Shown: one piece after another, positions 9,126 to 17,558 of the stretch
Numbering within the stretch: position 1 is the first letter of the stretch
Layout of the letters: every line of letters starts with the position of its first letter
DNA from: an uncultured Lachnospiraceae bacterium
GTDB lineage: Bacteria; Bacillota; Clostridia; Lachnospirales; Lachnospiraceae
Assembly (NCBI GenBank): GCA_910584695.1
Contig: CAJUBR010000011.1
Location: forward strand, 1-48,210
Length of the DNA stretch: 48,210 nt
Direction: 5' to 3'
Translations under genes and position numbers: made by a program
Notes under the pieces: generated by a model
What the model was told of the DNA's origin: nothing
The model's input: the letters and a program-made list of their open reading frames with translations, nothing else
The model's database searches: none

Positions 9126-10475
9126 ATGGACACCCAATTCGTATGGAGGGAAACGTTCAATATCGGAGTAGATATTATTGATAAAGAACACCACCGACTT
9201 TTTAACGTTATTAATAAACTTTATTCATTTAAAGATGACGATGCAGGCCGTAAATGGGCATGTCAACAAGGTGTTAAATATTTTAAAGAACATACTCTTA
9301 AGCATTTCGCAGAAGAGGAAGAATATATGGAATCCATTCATTACGAGGCTTTAGAATATCACAAATATCTACATAAGGGATTTTGCGAGAACACTCTTCC
9401 TGCATTAGAGTCAGAGCTAGAACGGTCAGACTATTCCGCAGATGCAGTAGAGCATTTTTTAGGTGTCTGTGCCGGATGGCTGATTGGACACACCTTAACG
9501 GACGATTTAGCGATTGTAGGACGGAATACAAAAATAATGCCGAACCTTCTTTCGATCAACGAGCTCGAAACCATGAAGAAAGTAATTATTCAGCTTCTTT
9601 TTGATATGTTTCACTTGGAATCGCATTTGGTTAGCGACGCTTACAACGGAGAAAAATTAGGAAATAGTATATACTACCGTTTAATTTACGAAACTCCCAA
9701 TCTAAAGCAACAGCAAGATGTCATTTTAGTTTTTGAAGAAACTTTACTAGTGAATACCATTGGGAAAATTTTAGGCCTCAAAACAAACAAACTGGATAAT
9801 ATGCTGATTCATGCTACTCGATATACGGCTAGACAATTTGCGGATCGGGTTATGGAACATTTCCCAACAGAGGAACAGTTCAAACTGAAGGCAGAAAATC
9901 TCCTTTCTTTTGAACAATTTGAAAAAATATTTAAAAGGGATTGCCCACATATCAGACTTTTATTTGACACAGGGGCAGGATATTTTTCTTATTGTTCTGT
10001 TGCTCCACATCTCCTCAACAAAAATATTGGAACTCCTATCGGAGCAGAAAACGCTGTCGAGGAAGTCAAAATGTACCTAAAGAAACAGGACGAAGAAAAA
10101 ACGAAGAAAAAGATTCTTGTAGTAGATGATTCTTTGACAATGAGACAACATATTAAAAAATTGTTAAGTGCAGACTATAATATCACCTTAGCAGATTCTG
10201 GAATTGCAGCCATCAAAAATATTACATTAAATATGCCGGATTTGATTCTTTTAGACTATGAAATGCCAATTTGCGATGGAAGACAGACGCTTGAAATGAT
10301 CCGTTCCGAAAAAGCCTTTGAAGATATTCCTGTCATCTTTTTAACCGCAAGAAGCGATATGGAAAGCGTAAAGAAAGTAAAATCGTTAAAACCTGCCGGA
10401 TATTTGCTAAAACATTTATCTGCTAAAGATCTTAAGACGAATATTGATGCTTTTTTCCAAAAGAAAAAGTCGTAA
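9126..10475 (+). CDS. Hemerythrin domain fused to a response-regulator receiver domain
   Basis: A 449-residue soluble protein. Residues about 1-135 form a bacteriohemerythrin with the di-iron ligand pattern visible (H22/H23, H56, H60, E64, H79, H83, H122 and D126/127), opening with FVWRETFNIGVDIIDKEHH. Residues about 150-320 are not recognised. Residues about 328-449 are a CheY-like receiver with VVDDS, phospho-acceptor D377 (LLDYEMP), T407 and a conserved lysine near 429. There is no output domain. The start has an excellent ribosome site (AAAGGAGGA). I infer that oxygen or NO bound at the di-iron site alters phospho-signalling. No kinase or chemotaxis gene lies nearby. Confidence 0.88.
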   Translation: MDTQFVWRETFNIGVDIIDKEHHRLFNVINKLYSFKDDDAGRKWACQQGVKYFKEHTLKHFAEEEEYMESIHYEALEYHKYLHKGFCENTLPALESELERSDYSADAVEHFLGVCAGWLIGHTLTDDLAIVGRNTKIMPNLLSINELETMKKVIIQLLFDMFHLESHLVSDAYNGEKLGNSIYYRLIYETPNLKQQQDVILVFEETLLVNTIGKILGLKTNKLDNMLIHATRYTARQFADRVMEHFPTEEQFKLKAENLLSFEQFEKIFKRDCPHIRLLFDTGAGYFSYCSVAPHLLNKNIGTPIGAENAVEEVKMYLKKQDEEKTKKKILVVDDSLTMRQHIKKLLSADYNITLADSGIAAIKNITLNMPDLILLDYEMPICDGRQTLEMIRSEKAFEDIPVIFLTARSDMESVKKVKSLKPAGYLLKHLSAKDLKTNIDAFFQKKKS

Positions 10476-10492
10476 AAAGATAAGCGTTTCTG

Positions 10493-10622
10493 AGTCAATA
10501 ACCCCGCAGCAAGCTACGGGGCATCAAACTTCCAACGCAGCAGAGCTGCGGGGTATTTGACCCTCGCGGCATTTGTCAAATGGGCATGCAGGCATGTCCG
10601 CTTGACTCATTGCTCGCGGGAA
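10493..10622. repeat. Dispersed palindromic repeat, copy B
   Basis: Lies between the convergent hemerythrin gene and hydF. It starts AGTCAATAACCCCG, with CCCCG/CGGGG and GCAGC/GCTGC palindromes, continues with GGGTATTTGACCC, and ends near TTGCTCGCGGGAA. The first 85 or so bases are nearly identical to copy C at 23022; the second half matches the first half of copy A. Confidence 0.85.
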
Positions 10623-10654
10623 TAAAAATCACCGAAGCTTTTATACAAAGCAAT

Positions 10655-10681
10655 GGGAAGCCTGTAATTGTACGGCTTCCC
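10655..10681. terminator. Hairpin at the end of hydF
   Basis: A perfect 8-bp stem, GGGAAGCC (10655-10662) with GGCTTCCC (10674-10681), sits 4 bases beyond the hydF stop. The T runs on either side are weak. It may end transcription of hydF and of the convergent hemerythrin gene. Confidence 0.45.
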
Positions 10682-10684
10682 ACT

Positions 10685-11887
10685 TTACTTTATTATTTCT
10701 TTATACGCAGGAAACATTTCAAGACTCCGTTTTAGAATTCCATTCATAAAGGCAATTGCAATTCCGTAATTTGTAAATGGAATTCCCTGATCCACCGCAC
10801 ATCTCATCCGATACTGCATCTCCCTTTCATTTAACATACAGCCTCCACAGTGAATCACCAGTTTATAATCTGACAAATCTTCCGGAAATTCAGTTCCGGA
10901 GCAAAACGCAAATTCCGGATTTTTCCCTGTGTAATTCTTAATCCATCCTGGAAGCTTTACCGTTCCGATATCCTCACACTGTCTGTGATGGGTACATCCC
11001 TCTGCAATTAATATTTTGTCACCATCCTGTATTTCCTTTAATGTCAGGATTCCCTTTATGGAAGCATCCAAAAATCCTTTCCGGCGTGCCATTAGAATCG
11101 AAAATGAGGTCAAAAAAACATCCTCCGGCGTAGCTCTCGCCACCTGCTTAAATACCTGACTGTCCGTAATGACCATATAAGGTTTATCTCCGAATTTTGC
11201 AAGTGTACTGGCAAATTCTGTATCCTTTACAACAACAGAAACTGCACCGGTCTCTAAAACATCCCGGATAACCTGCTGCTGCGGCAGTATCAGTCTTCCT
11301 TTCGGAGCCGCCAAATCAATTGGAATTACTAACACTATAATATCCATTGGATGGATCAGATCACCTACGATCTGAAACCCATTATCCTCTGTCTTAATAA
11401 AATGGGCTATTTTTTCCTTCAATTCATAAATCCCCTCTTTTTTCAGGGCACTGACCATAATTTCATGTTCCCCGCAGGAGCTTTTTTCTTCCGTCAAGTC
11501 AGACTTATTATATACAATAATATAAGGTACTCCCTTCTTCTGGAATAATTGTATCATTTCTTTATCCGTCTTCGTTAATCCTGCCGTTTTCTCCACTACC
11601 AGTACTGCAATATCTGTCTTATTTAAGACCTGTCTTGCCTTCTTAACTCTTAATTCTCCAAGTTTTCCTTCATCATCCATCCCCGGTGTATCTATTATCA
11701 TAACCGGTCCTAACGGCAGCAGTTCCATTGCTTTGTAAACAGGATCCGTTGTTGTTCCCTTTTGCTCCGAAACAACAGAAAGCTCCTGTCCGGTTACTGC
11801 ATTTACCAGACTGGACTTACCTGCATTTCTTCTTCCAAAAAACCCGATATGAATACGATTTCCGGATGGTGTATCATTCAAACCCAT
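10685..11887 (-). CDS. hydF: [FeFe]-hydrogenase maturation GTPase HydF
   Basis: Scaffold GTPase on which the 2Fe subcluster of the hydrogenase H-cluster is assembled before transfer to HydA; 400 residues as usual. G domain motifs: GRRNAGKSSL (G1, about 16-25), DTPGMDD (G3) and YNKSD (G4). The C-terminal part has the iron-sulfur ligands of HydF, EGCTHHRQC (C-x-H pattern) and CGGCMLN. The ATG at 11887 has AAGGAGGA 7 bases upstream; an upstream in-frame start is not supported. hydE and hydG are not in the window, so the maturase genes are dispersed in this genome. Confidence 0.95.
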   Translation of the reverse strand: MGLNDTPSGNRIHIGFFGRRNAGKSSLVNAVTGQELSVVSEQKGTTTDPVYKAMELLPLGPVMIIDTPGMDDEGKLGELRVKKARQVLNKTDIAVLVVEKTAGLTKTDKEMIQLFQKKGVPYIIVYNKSDLTEEKSSCGEHEIMVSALKKEGIYELKEKIAHFIKTEDNGFQIVGDLIHPMDIIVLVIPIDLAAPKGRLILPQQQVIRDVLETGAVSVVVKDTEFASTLAKFGDKPYMVITDSQVFKQVARATPEDVFLTSFSILMARRKGFLDASIKGILTLKEIQDGDKILIAEGCTHHRQCEDIGTVKLPGWIKNYTGKNPEFAFCSGTEFPEDLSDYKLVIHCGGCMLNEREMQYRMRCAVDQGIPFTNYGIAIAFMNGILKRSLEMFPAYKEIIK

Positions 11888-11913
11888 ACTATTATCCTCC
11901 TTAAAACATAAAT

Positions 11914-11945
11914 ACCGAAGGCAAGCTGGCATCTTTGCCTCCGGT
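11914..11945 (-). terminator. Hairpin between the PTS gene and hydF
   Basis: ACCG-AAGGCAA (11914-11924) pairs with TTGCCT-CCGGT (11935-11945) with one internal offset. The stem ends 28 bases upstream of the PTS stop in window coordinates but lies on the upstream side of the PTS end as transcribed between hydF and the PTS gene, both on the minus strand. Here it would separate hydF from whatever enters from its promoter side or from readthrough; the T run is poor. Its exact role is unclear. Confidence 0.25.
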
Positions 11946-11973
11946 TCGTGTTTATTATAAAATTTCAGTCTGT

Positions 11974-14112
11974 CTACTCTTCATAGATATCCACTGCAAA
12001 AAGCGGCTCTCCTGCTTTCACCTTACCGGCTGTCAAAAGACGAACCTTCTGGTTATCCTCTAATTCCGTACAAACCACCGGCGAACAGATAGAAGGTGCA
12101 TGTTCCTTTAAATACTCAATATCAATCGACATCAGCTTATCTCCCTTCTTCACCTTCTGCTCATTTTCTACAAAAACCTCAAACCCTTTTCCCCCTAATT
12201 GAACCGTATCAATTCCTATATGGAATAGCATTACAAGCCCATTATCTGCCTGAAAACCGATTGCATGCTTTGTATCCATAACAAAACTGATTTCACCATC
12301 CTCCGGTGCAATAATCTCTGCCTCCGTAGGCGTCACAACCACTCCATCTCCCATCATTCCGTCGGCAAATGCTTCATCCGGAGCTGTGCCAAGTTCGGCG
12401 GCGATACCGGTAATCGGACTGGAAACCGTAATGGTTTTTACTCTTTTTCCTGCTGTCTCTTTTGACTCTTCCCTTTCGGAAATAACGGTATTCCCGTTAT
12501 AAACCTCTTCATTTGAAACCTTCTCCATATAATCATCAAAGTTCGACTTGATAACGGTAACCCTTGGACCATAAATAATCTGAACTCCGTTTCCTTTGTG
12601 GACAACTCCACTTGCCCCAGTAGATTTTAATATCTTATCATCGACAAGCTCCGCCTTGTAAACTGTACACCGAAGCCTTGTTGCACAACAGTCCACATCC
12701 GAAATATTCCCCTTGCCACCAAGACCTGCAAGAATACCTGCGGATATATCATCCCCATCATTCCGGTCAGTCTTCACGGATGTCCTGTTTTTCTTTGCCT
12801 CAACATCATCACGTGTGTAAAGCTTTACTTCTGTAGAATCATCACGTCCCGGTGTATTCAAATTCATTTTTTTTATCAGAATGGAAAACAAAAAATAATA
12901 TACAATGAAATAACCAACACCAACCACTACAATCCATATCCAGTCTGTTTTTGCATTTCCCTGCAAAATACCAAACAAAAATAAATCAATCAATCCACCA
13001 GAAAAGGTCATACCAACCCCGACATTTAATATATGCATCAGCATATATGCCAATCCGGCAAATATACAATGGATTCCATATAACAGTGGTGCCACAAATA
13101 GAAACGTAAACTCAAGAGGTTCCGTAATACCGGTAAGCATAGAGGTAAGCGCTGCGGATATCAGAAGCCCTGCAACCTCTTTCTGCTTTTCCGGTTTTGC
13201 TGTCCGGTACATGGCAAGTGCCGCTCCCGGAAGTCCAAAAATCATGAGTGGAAACTTGCCGGACATAAATCTGGTTGCCGATACGGCAAAATGTTCAATT
13301 CCCGGTTCCGAAAGCTGTGCAAAGAAAATATTCTGTGCACCTTCAATCAACCGCCCGCCAACTTCCAGTGTTCCACCTACACCGGTCTGCCAAAACGGAA
13401 GATAGAATACATGATGAAGTCCAAACGGAATTAATAATCTTTCCATAAAACCATATACCCAGGTTCCTGCATAACCCGATCTTAACACAAAGTCTCCGAC
13501 CGCATAAATCCCTGATTGAATCGGTGGCCAGATAAAATACATTAAAATCCCAACAACAACAAAAACCAGACCTGAGATAATCGGCACAAAACGAGTTCCC
13601 CCAAAAAAAGATAATACCTGGGGAAGCTCAATCTTATAAAATCGGTTATGAAGTGCTGCCACACCCAGTCCTACTATAATACCGCCAAATACACCCATCT
13701 GCAGGGATGTAATACCACAAACAGAAGCTGCCGCTCCTTCTAATAATACCTCTGTTCCTCCATTGATCTCAATCATGGCACCAATGGAAGCATGCATAAT
13801 AAAGAAAGCAATGGCTGCCGCAAGAGCCGCCACCTCTTTTTCCTTCTTTGCCATACCAATTGCAACACCCATCGCAAAAATGATAGGCAGATTTTCAAAT
13901 ACAATATTTCCTGCCGCATTCATAACCTGTAAGATGGCATTTAAAACCGTACCCGGTCCCATTATGCCCATAAGTCCATATGTCTCCAGCGTTGTCTCAT
14001 TCGTAAAAGAACCGCCAATTCCCAGCAGTAAACCTGCTACTGGCAAAATTGCAATTGGCAGCATAAAGGATCTTCCTACTCTTTGTAAGACTCCAAAAAT
14101 TTTGTCTTTCAT
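11974..14112 (-). CDS. PTS transporter, glucose/N-acetylglucosamine family, IICBA
   Basis: Membrane sugar phosphotransferase with all three domains on one chain of 712 residues, close to PtsG of Bacillus. EIIC comes first (about 1-420, starting KIFGVLQRVGRSFMLPIAIL, with the substrate-site motif TGITEPLEFTFLF). The EIIB domain follows, with its phospho-cysteine region DVDCCATRLRC, then EIIA with the phospho-histidine in LVMLFHIGIDTVQLGGKGF. The ATG at 14112 has AAAGGAG 8 bases upstream and is preferred to an ATG 9 codons earlier. No GlcT antiterminator gene or RAT hairpin was found upstream. Substrate is inferred only at family level (glucose or GlcNAc). Confidence 0.9.
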   Translation of the reverse strand: MKDKIFGVLQRVGRSFMLPIAILPVAGLLLGIGGSFTNETTLETYGLMGIMGPGTVLNAILQVMNAAGNIVFENLPIIFAMGVAIGMAKKEKEVAALAAAIAFFIMHASIGAMIEINGGTEVLLEGAAASVCGITSLQMGVFGGIIVGLGVAALHNRFYKIELPQVLSFFGGTRFVPIISGLVFVVVGILMYFIWPPIQSGIYAVGDFVLRSGYAGTWVYGFMERLLIPFGLHHVFYLPFWQTGVGGTLEVGGRLIEGAQNIFFAQLSEPGIEHFAVSATRFMSGKFPLMIFGLPGAALAMYRTAKPEKQKEVAGLLISAALTSMLTGITEPLEFTFLFVAPLLYGIHCIFAGLAYMLMHILNVGVGMTFSGGLIDLFLFGILQGNAKTDWIWIVVVGVGYFIVYYFLFSILIKKMNLNTPGRDDSTEVKLYTRDDVEAKKNRTSVKTDRNDGDDISAGILAGLGGKGNISDVDCCATRLRCTVYKAELVDDKILKSTGASGVVHKGNGVQIIYGPRVTVIKSNFDDYMEKVSNEEVYNGNTVISEREESKETAGKRVKTITVSSPITGIAAELGTAPDEAFADGMMGDGVVVTPTEAEIIAPEDGEISFVMDTKHAIGFQADNGLVMLFHIGIDTVQLGGKGFEVFVENEQKVKKGDKLMSIDIEYLKEHAPSICSPVVCTELEDNQKVRLLTAGKVKAGEPLFAVDIYEE

Positions 14113-14222
14113 GACACTCGCTCCTTTCATGACCTGCACAGACTAAATCCATCCGCTACGGTATACACCATATTAGTTTGCGACATTTTTATTTATTTAG
14201 TACAAAAAATATAAAATTGTAT

Positions 14223-15263
14223 TTACAGTAATCCCTTTGGATTATTCGAACGCTTTAATGCCATTTCCTGAGTAATCATTCCCTTCTGAATCAGTTCCCT
14301 TAAGTTCATATTTAGTGTATGCATACCGTCTTTCATACCCGTCTGCATCGTAGAGTCAATTTGATACACCTTATCCGTACGAATCAGATTCGCAATCGCA
14401 TCGGTCCCAATCATAATCTCTGTCGCTGCAACTCTTCCTTCTCCACTGGCAAGCGGCACTAGGTTCTGAGTTACAACACCTCTTAAAACACTGGCCAACT
14501 GTGTCCGTATTTGATTCTGGCTATGGGGTGGAAATACATCAATAATACGGTTGACCGTGTCCGAAGCACCTGTAGTATGCAGTGTGGACATAACCAGATG
14601 TCCGGTTTCAGCAGCAGTAATGGCGGAAGAAATTGTCTCAAAATCACGCATTTCACCAACAAGAATAACGTCGGGATCTTCACGGAGTGCAGAGCGCAAA
14701 GCATCTGCAAAACTGCCAACATCCCTCCCGATTTCACGCTGATGAATCGTTGATTTATCCGGGGTGTATACAAACTCAATCGGATCTTCGATGGTTAATA
14801 TATGTTCCGCACGATTGCGGTTAATATAATCAATCATAGCTGCTAATGTTGTACTTTTACCACTGCCAGTAGGTCCTGTTACTAAAACCAGCCCCCTCGG
14901 CTGCTCCGCCAAAGAACGGATTACTTCCGGAAGATCAAGGCTTTCTAAAGTAGGCACGGTAGTTCCCATAATACGCAGACATGCAGCATTCGTACCACGC
15001 TGATGATATGTATTTGCACGGCAGCGGATTTTCGAACCTTTCGTTTCATAAGAAAAATCTAAGTCCTGTCCACCAATATAAATATCCCGCTGCTCACCAT
15101 CTAACATCTCGTAGATAATCTGGTCTAATTCTTCTTTTGTAAATTCATTATCTAATTTTTTCAGATTACCGTACTGTCTAAGTGCAACTTCTCCCAAACT
15201 TGTAATATGAATATCCGAACAATTATTATCTCTTGCATATTCGATTAATTCATCAATATTCAT
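14223..15263 (-). CDS. pilT: PilT-type twitching motility/retraction ATPase
   Basis: Hexameric ATPase that drives pilus retraction, 346 residues, normal for PilT. Walker A GPTGSGKSTTLAAMIDYI (about 130), Walker B region DPDVILVGEMRDFETI, the His box AAETGHLVMSTLHTTGA, and a C-terminal segment AIANLIRTDKVYQID corresponding to the PilT AIRNLIRE region. The ATG at 15263 has AGAGG 7 bases upstream. No pilin, PilB, PilC or PilD gene is adjacent, so this is an orphan here and presumably serves a type IV pilus or competence machine encoded elsewhere. Confidence 0.92.
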   Translation of the reverse strand: MNIDELIEYARDNNCSDIHITSLGEVALRQYGNLKKLDNEFTKEELDQIIYEMLDGEQRDIYIGGQDLDFSYETKGSKIRCRANTYHQRGTNAACLRIMGTTVPTLESLDLPEVIRSLAEQPRGLVLVTGPTGSGKSTTLAAMIDYINRNRAEHILTIEDPIEFVYTPDKSTIHQREIGRDVGSFADALRSALREDPDVILVGEMRDFETISSAITAAETGHLVMSTLHTTGASDTVNRIIDVFPPHSQNQIRTQLASVLRGVVTQNLVPLASGEGRVAATEIMIGTDAIANLIRTDKVYQIDSTMQTGMKDGMHTLNMNLRELIQKGMITQEMALKRSNNPKGLL

Positions 15264-15552
15264 AAGTATACCTCTTCTTTCTTCAGAATAAAAAAAGTAT
15301 AGCATAATTTTTTCTTTTTCTCAATCGTATTCCTATATGCCGATATAAATTTGTAAGAAAATTTTCTATTAATCTTAATAATTTTTCTACATAAAAGCAC
15401 TTGCCCATATTATTATTTTTTTATATCATAATTATACCAGTTAATTTTAGGAAGATAAAAGGAAAAATTTTTTATACTTAATTTGAATCCTTTTAGGCAT
15501 TTATATCATCTAATATATGGATAGTCTATTCACAAAGCACAAGGGGAAACTG

Positions 15553-16566
15553 ATGTACGAATACGAAGAATTAAGCGAAGAAGAATTGAGAAGAAGGCGG
15601 GCGGCCGCCAGAAGAAGGAAACTTGCCGCAAGAGAGCGGCGCCGCAAAAAGAGACGGCGCCAGGCAATTTTCCGTTGTTCTGTCCTTCTTTTGATTGTTA
15701 TATTGCTGATTACCGGAATTGTGAAAATGATCACCGGAATCCGGAAACATTTCCATAGGGATACGCCCACCGAAAAATCAACAGAACAAATGACAGATTC
15801 CACTACAGAAGAACCTACCACGGAAGCAGCCGTTTTGGATACTATGGAAAATATGATAGCAAAGGAGCTTCCAAAAGACCGTGATGCAGCATTATCCGCA
15901 TTAAAACTACAGGGAGAAAACGACAGTGATATTCAAAACATTTATGAAAATGCTGCCGTATATCCGGATAAGATTCTCCAAAACCTTGCAATCAATTCCG
16001 AGATGAAACAATTTGTAACAGATTATCCGTCTAAAATTAATATCGTATTTGACGGAAATTTCACAGTAGACGTTACTAAGGATGAAGTACCGCTGTTTTT
16101 GCAGTACGATGAACGCTGGGGATATGCTGACTATGGAAACAGTATTATTGCTATTTCGGGGTGCGGTCCCACCTGCCTTTCCATGGCATACACCTATATA
16201 AAACAGGACGGCAGCATGAATCCGGTTAAAGTAGCTGATTTCAGTATGGAAAAAGGATACATTGGAGAAAACAACGACACCTCCTGGGCATTAATGAATG
16301 AAGGTGCAAGAATTCTTGGTCTGACATCCGAAGAGCTTGCTTTAAGCGAAGAAAACATGACTGCAGCATTATCTGACGGCAAAGTTATTATTTGTTCCAT
16401 GAGCCCCGGTGATTTTACCAGAAACGGACATTTTATCCTAATCCGGGGCTATGAAAACGGACTTTTCTATGTAAATGATCCATACAGTAAAGCACGCAGT
16501 CAGATTGGATGGGATTATGAACGGCTAAATACCCAGATTTCCAATATGTGGGCAATTGGAAAGTAA
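15553..16566 (+). CDS. Membrane-anchored C39-like (papain-fold) cysteine peptidase
   Basis: A 337-residue protein. The cytoplasmic N-terminus is extremely basic (about residues 12-38, dense in Arg and Lys), followed by one membrane helix (about 41-62, LLLIVILLITGIVKMI) and a Ser/Thr/Glu-rich extracellular linker (about 68-98). The C39_2-like domain (about 180-337) has a nucleophile Cys in SGCGPTCLSMAY, a His in GHFILIRGY and a following Asp in VNDPYS. Extracellular side predicted from the positive-inside rule. The ATG at 15553 follows AAGGGGA and starts MYEYEELSEEE, a better fit than an ATG 12 codons earlier. Probably a cell-wall-exposed peptidase; substrate unknown. Confidence 0.85.
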   Translation: MYEYEELSEEELRRRRAAARRRKLAARERRRKKRRRQAIFRCSVLLLIVILLITGIVKMITGIRKHFHRDTPTEKSTEQMTDSTTEEPTTEAAVLDTMENMIAKELPKDRDAALSALKLQGENDSDIQNIYENAAVYPDKILQNLAINSEMKQFVTDYPSKINIVFDGNFTVDVTKDEVPLFLQYDERWGYADYGNSIIAISGCGPTCLSMAYTYIKQDGSMNPVKVADFSMEKGYIGENNDTSWALMNEGARILGLTSEELALSEENMTAALSDGKVIICSMSPGDFTRNGHFILIRGYENGLFYVNDPYSKARSQIGWDYERLNTQISNMWAIGK

Positions 16567-16590
16567 CCCTGGGGTAACCAGCCAAAAATT

Positions 16591-17181
16591 TCACAATATT
16601 CCGAAGTGCTCTAACAGGATTTTCAAACCCAGCAATATAAGAATAATGCCGCCACCGCATTCTGCCTTATTCTTATATTTTGTACCAAAAACATTTCCGA
16701 TCTTAATTCCTGCCATGGAAATAATGCAGGTAGTCACTCCGATCAGCAGGCAGCCGAGTATCGTATTTAAAAATTCACCCAGTGTTGTTGCAATAGCTAC
16801 TGGCACACAGGCAAATGTAATCCCAATTGCCAGTGCATCAACACTGGTTGCCACCGCCAGAATAAGCATTTCTTTCATTTTTAAAGCATCTGTCACGGCT
16901 TCTTCTTTTTTTGACAGGGATTCCCTTACCATGTTTCCACCGATTATAACTAGTAAGACAAACGCAATCCACGGTGCAACTGCATTGATAAAAGCTTCAA
17001 ACTGCACACCAAGAACATAACCGACAAACGGCATCAATGCCTGAAATCCACCAAACCACAAACCTGCAATCAGACTTTTCCCAAAGGTAATTTTAGGCAT
17101 GGCAAGCCCTTTACAGACTGACACTGCAAATGCATCCATGGATAAACCAACCGCCAGAACAATCAACGTAACAAAATCCAT
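16591..17181 (-). CDS. mntP: Manganese exporter MntP
   Basis: Six-helix Mn(II) efflux pump of 196 residues, the family's length. Two homologous halves are visible: LSMDAFAVSVCKGLAMP near the start and a repeat containing SVDALAIGITFACV (about 108-121), each with the conserved Asp in a helix. The ATG at 17181 has AAGGAG 7 bases upstream. The leader carries a yybP-ykoY manganese riboswitch with a terminator, and the promoter is readable (separate entries), so expression should rise with manganese. Convergent with the C39-like peptidase gene, 24 bases apart. Confidence 0.95.
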   Translation of the reverse strand: MDFVTLIVLAVGLSMDAFAVSVCKGLAMPKITFGKSLIAGLWFGGFQALMPFVGYVLGVQFEAFINAVAPWIAFVLLVIIGGNMVRESLSKKEEAVTDALKMKEMLILAVATSVDALAIGITFACVPVAIATTLGEFLNTILGCLLIGVTTCIISMAGIKIGNVFGTKYKNKAECGGGIILILLGLKILLEHFGIL

Positions 17182-17235
17182 ACTTTTACTCCTTAGCAAT
17201 AAAATTTGCATTCCCAAATACCCGCTTACATACAT

Positions 17236-17275
17236 AAAAAAAGACGCATGTATAGCATTAGGCTACACATAAGTC
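17236..17275 (-). terminator. Riboswitch expression-platform terminator
   Basis: On the minus strand GACTTATGTGTAGC pairs with GCTATACATGCGTC (one mismatch, two wobble pairs) around a CTAAT loop, followed by seven T residues (17242-17236). It lies between the aptamer and mntP, so ligand binding would be expected to prevent its formation. Confidence 0.85.
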
Positions 17276-17365
17276 TCATCAATTAAGACAAACCAGATTT
17301 TAACAAATCAGTATGTTGGCTTGCCACACATTATTTGTTTTGTGCCGACTACTCCCTTATATGTT
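17236..17365 (-). ncRNA. yybP-ykoY manganese riboswitch upstream of mntP
   Basis: The minus-strand leader contains the two conserved loops of this class: GGGAGTAG (17356-17349) near the 5' end and CCAACATACT (17319-17310) in the facing loop, about 30 bases later. An intrinsic terminator (17275-17236) follows directly. The promoter upstream predicts a transcript start near 17365, just before the aptamer. The class is known to sense Mn(II) and to turn on mntP-type exporters. Confidence 0.85.
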
Positions 17366-17371
17366 GCTAAC

Positions 17372-17400
17372 ATTCTACTGTAGTTGTGAAAATATGTCAA
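17372..17400 (-). promoter_or_regulatory. Promoter of the mntP riboswitch transcript
   Basis: Minus strand: perfect TTGACA (17400-17395), 17-bp spacer, TAGAAT (17377-17372). A start about 7 bases on places the first nucleotides of the RNA just upstream of the aptamer. Confidence 0.85.
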
Positions 17401-17443
17401 CCGCCTTTTCACTATCTTTTTTAATATTATTAAAAGTTCAGCC

Positions 17444-17472
17444 TTGCCAGTTTGTGTATTGCTTGATAGAAT
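17444..17472 (+). promoter_or_regulatory. Promoter for the PurF-like gene
   Basis: TTGCCA (17444-17449), 17-bp spacer, TAGAAT (17467-17472), overlapping a TATAAT at 17472-17477. It lies about 80 bases upstream of the ATG. The leader is too short for a purine riboswitch and no aptamer was seen. Confidence 0.6.
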
Positions 17473-17558
17473 ATAATGTGCTAGCATATATAACCAAAGT
17501 AAAAGGTTATAAGATTGCTGCATGCAACATAATACACATTTAAAATAAGGAGACTCTT

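Noticed and set aside
17473..17558. Purine riboswitch before the PurF-like gene
   Set aside because: The leader is only about 80 bases and has no conserved purine-aptamer loops; only a small ATAACC/GGTTAT hairpin is seen.
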